NCBI RefSeq assembly: GCF_005848555.1
Contig: NZ_CP040518.1
Span: forward strand, 186,001 to 250,000
Origin: Blautia sp. SC05B48
GTDB lineage: Bacteria; Bacillota; Clostridia; Lachnospirales; Lachnospiraceae
Direction: 5' to 3'
DNA: 64,000 bases
Positions 61,972-64,000 of the stretch are shown piece by piece (positions within the stretch are counted from its first letter, which is position 1; each line of letters starts with the position of its first letter). The notes under the pieces are model-generated. The model worked only from the letters and a program-made list of their open reading frames with translations, was not told the origin of the DNA and ran no database searches. The position numbers and the translations under genes were made by a program.

Positions 61972-63825
61972 TTATTTTGCTTTTACCTTTGTCCAAAGCT
62001 CTGCGAATTTCTGTTTGATCTTTGGCTTCTGGTATCCGAAGATCTCATTCTTTGGATTGTCGATCTGCGGAATATAGGAAGAAATTCCCTCATAAGTTCC
62101 GTTCTTCATCTCCTCGAATGCACTCTTTACAGTAGAAGTATATCCTACTTCTTCGGTATTGGAAAGAGCATTTTCATCATCCAGCATAAAATTGATGAAC
62201 TCATGAGCCAGATCTACTTCATTGCAGTCCTTAGTGATGACCATGGCATCATACCAGGTATTGGTTCCCTGCTGCGGAGTATAATAGCCAAGCTCCGGAT
62301 TTTCGCTGATAATATAGGAAGCATCTCCGGAATAAACAACCGCCATTGCCTTGTTTCCTGAGATCATGTTGTCGATCACATCATCACCTGCATAGATTGG
62401 ATCCATGGTATCTCTCTGCCGGATCAGCCACTCATAAGCCTGCTGGATCTCATCAAGATTCTTTGTGTTCATGGAATACCCCAGCGCTTTCAGGGCGATC
62501 ATAAAGGAATCCCTTTCGGAATCATACATATAAAGATCTCCCTTATATTTTTCATCGCAGAGAATATTCCAGCCCTCTTTGTCAAGATCCTCCTGAGAGA
62601 CTACATTCTTATTATAAAGGATTCCTACAGTTCCCCAGAAATACGGACAGGAATAACGATTTCCCGGATCATAGTCCTTATTCTGTACCTCGGGAAGAAG
62701 ATTTTTGCTGTTTGGGATCTTTTTCCAGTCAAGGGCCTGAAGATATTCCTCCTTGATCAGTCTTTCGATCATATAATCTGACGGAACCAGAACATCGTAG
62801 GTTTCACCACTGGCCAGCTTGGTGTACATCATCTCATTGGACTCGAAGGTTTCATATACAACAGTACAGTTATACTGCTTCTCAAATTTGTCCAGAAGAC
62901 TCAGGTCCATATATTCTCCGGCATTATATACACGAAGCACGTGGTTTCCCTGGCTTACAATCGTCCACTTTCCCAATACCAGAACAACCGCAGCAGCTGT
63001 GATAACCGCAACGATCCTTCTTTTTTTCGGATCCATTTTTTTTACGGTGGAAGCCTGTAGCTTCGGCATGATCAGATTTGCAAAAAGAAGCACCAGTACA
63101 ATAACCACGATCACAATGGTAGAAAGAGCGTTGATGGTGGGATTGATACGCTTTGTCATATTATATACAACAATGGAAATATTTTTTACTCCGTTTCCGG
63201 AAACAAAGTAGGAAATTACAAAATCGTCAAAGGACATAGTAAATGCCAGGAGCGCTCCCGCAAAAATCCCTTCTTTGATCATAGGCACAATAACCTTGGT
63301 AAGTGCCTGATATGGCGTTGCGCCAAGATCCATGGCTGCATTGGCAAGGTTCGGATCCAGGCTTCGTACCTTCGGATATACGCTGGTGATCACATAGGGC
63401 GTACAGAATGCGATATGTGCCAGCAGCATGGTCAGATAGCCTTTCGTCATTCCCAGCGAAGAAAACAGCAGCATCAGACCAATTGCGGTTACGATCTCCG
63501 GGTTCAGGATCGGAAAGTTATTGATGGTAAGGACCATCTCCTTCAGCACCTTTCTGGATTTTGAAAGTCCGATGGCTGTGATGGTTCCCAGCACTGTGGA
63601 AATAACGGTTGCCAGAATTGCCACTGTGACCGAAACATAAACCGCCTTACTGATCTCCATGTTGTTTATCAGCTCCCCGTACCAGCGCAGGGAAAATCCT
63701 GTAAATCTGGTCAGGGACTTGGATGAGTTAAAGGAAAAGATCATGGTCACAAGGATCGGAAGGTAAAAAAATGCCAGACACAGCACTACGTATAATTTTG
63801 AAAATATGGTATTTTTTCTTTTCAT
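61972..63825 (-). CDS. potCD: PotC permease fused to a PotD substrate-binding domain
   Basis: 617 residues. Residues 1-265 are a PotC-type permease with six helices and the EAA loop DPNLANAAMDLGATPYQAL. A further helix (RIVAVITAAAVVLVLGKWTIV, about 272-292) leads to an external binding domain: LRVYNAGEYMDLSLLDKFEKQYN, YDVLVPSDYMIERLIKEE, and YFWGTVGILYNK. Such fusions occur in Firmicutes polyamine importers. It tethers the binding domain to the transporter. The ATG follows AAAGGAGGCAGGAG, directly after potB. Confidence 0.92.
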   Translation of the reverse strand: MKRKNTIFSKLYVVLCLAFFYLPILVTMIFSFNSSKSLTRFTGFSLRWYGELINNMEISKAVYVSVTVAILATVISTVLGTITAIGLSKSRKVLKEMVLTINNFPILNPEIVTAIGLMLLFSSLGMTKGYLTMLLAHIAFCTPYVITSVYPKVRSLDPNLANAAMDLGATPYQALTKVIVPMIKEGIFAGALLAFTMSFDDFVISYFVSGNGVKNISIVVYNMTKRINPTINALSTIVIVVIVLVLLFANLIMPKLQASTVKKMDPKKRRIVAVITAAAVVLVLGKWTIVSQGNHVLRVYNAGEYMDLSLLDKFEKQYNCTVVYETFESNEMMYTKLASGETYDVLVPSDYMIERLIKEEYLQALDWKKIPNSKNLLPEVQNKDYDPGNRYSCPYFWGTVGILYNKNVVSQEDLDKEGWNILCDEKYKGDLYMYDSERDSFMIALKALGYSMNTKNLDEIQQAYEWLIRQRDTMDPIYAGDDVIDNMISGNKAMAVVYSGDASYIISENPELGYYTPQQGTNTWYDAMVITKDCNEVDLAHEFINFMLDDENALSNTEEVGYTSTVKSAFEEMKNGTYEGISSYIPQIDNPKNEIFGYQKPKIKQKFAELWTKVKAK

Positions 63826-63837
63826 CTCCTGCCTCCT

Positions 63838-64000
63838 TTAATCGTCCTGGGTATCCATCTTCTTCATCAGGCTCATAAAGATCAGGATGATCACTGCCAG
63901 TATCAGAGAGATGGCACTTCCGAAGTTCCAGTCGCCTACAGAAATAAACTGTGACTCGATGAGATTACCGATCAGCATGTACTGGCCGCCGCCGAGAAGC
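63838..64000 (-). CDS. potB: Polyamine ABC permease PotB (C-terminal end only)
   Basis: The last 53 residues are visible (LLGGGQYMLIGNLIESQFIS, then VGDWNFGSAISLILAVIILI and MKKMDTQDD), matching the last helices of PotB-type permeases. The start lies beyond 64000. The stop is 12 bp before the potCD ATG. A potA ATPase is expected upstream. Confidence 0.85.
   Translation of the reverse strand, partial: LLGGGQYMLIGNLIESQFISVGDWNFGSAISLILAVIILIFMSLMKKMDTQDD

Overview
The window looks like the chromosome of a gut Lachnospiraceae bacterium (Clostridia), possibly Blautia or a relative. The pointers are the GGGtGRT protein with its NifU-like partner, DUF3786 and DUF3343 proteins, the GlgC/GlgD pair, a PotCD fusion, a CpsB/CpsD-type tyrosine phosphatase and kinase pair, an Rpn-family transposase relic and strong GGAGG ribosome binding sites. 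The genus is an inference from gene content. I saw no rRNA, tRNA or CRISPR array.

Layout. 1-6.3 kb: the 5' part of nadA, then a minus-strand inositol operon transcribed iolG, iolI, transporter, iolH, in which the transporter carries a C-terminal cytidylate-kinase-like domain. 6.3-20.4 kb: housekeeping genes, namely metY, the GGGtGRT/NifU-like pair, traX-like, a hexapeptide acyltransferase, topB, a formate/nitrite-type channel, a DUF3343 protein, asd, argH, queH and an ABC ATPase/permease pair without a binding protein. 20.4-23.6 kb: a PAS-REC-GGDEF-EAL gene broken by one in-frame amber codon, and a DUF3786 gene. 24-28.3 kb: glgC-glgD, an unknown membrane-anchored protein and a membrane acyltransferase. 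28.5-32.8 kb: a MerR-methyltransferase fusion followed by rmlA-rmlB-rmlD, whose promoter has the 19-bp spacer and perfect palindrome typical of MerR control. 32.9-38.1 kb: an LCP-family ligase, glmS and glmM.

38.1-58 kb is accessory. An AT-rich stretch holds two overlapping unknown genes, a deleted Rpn-family transposase gene and a VanZ-like gene. Then comes a Wzx/Wzy-type exopolysaccharide operon of about 18 kb, read leftward from a promoter near 57.97 kb: tyrosine kinase, tyrosine phosphatase, chain-length protein, Ig-like surface protein, polyprenyl-phosphate sugar transferase, 4,6-dehydratase, aminotransferase, second sugar transferase, two GT2 glycosyltransferases, pyruvyl transferase, radical SAM enzyme, Wzy, Wzx, a beta-propeller-like protein, ugd and vanZ. 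The part from about 38 to 49 kb is clearly richer in A+T than its surroundings. An identical 15-bp sequence occurs at 38.07, 40.56 and 53.22 kb, at the edges of these modules.

58-64 kb: a homocysteine methyltransferase-like gene on the plus strand, then a minus-strand polyamine transport operon (potB partial, potCD fusion, separate potD) ending in a divergent PTS enzyme I gene that starts with TTG.

How the parts may work together: rml (dTDP-rhamnose precursors), ugd (UDP-glucuronate), the dehydratase/aminotransferase pair (amino-dideoxy sugar) and the pyruvyl transferase suggest an acidic, amino-sugar-containing surface polymer. The LCP protein could attach it to the wall, and GlmS/GlmM supply hexosamine. 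Start codons were chosen by ribosome binding site and family length. Promoters, operators and hairpins were read by eye and are untested.
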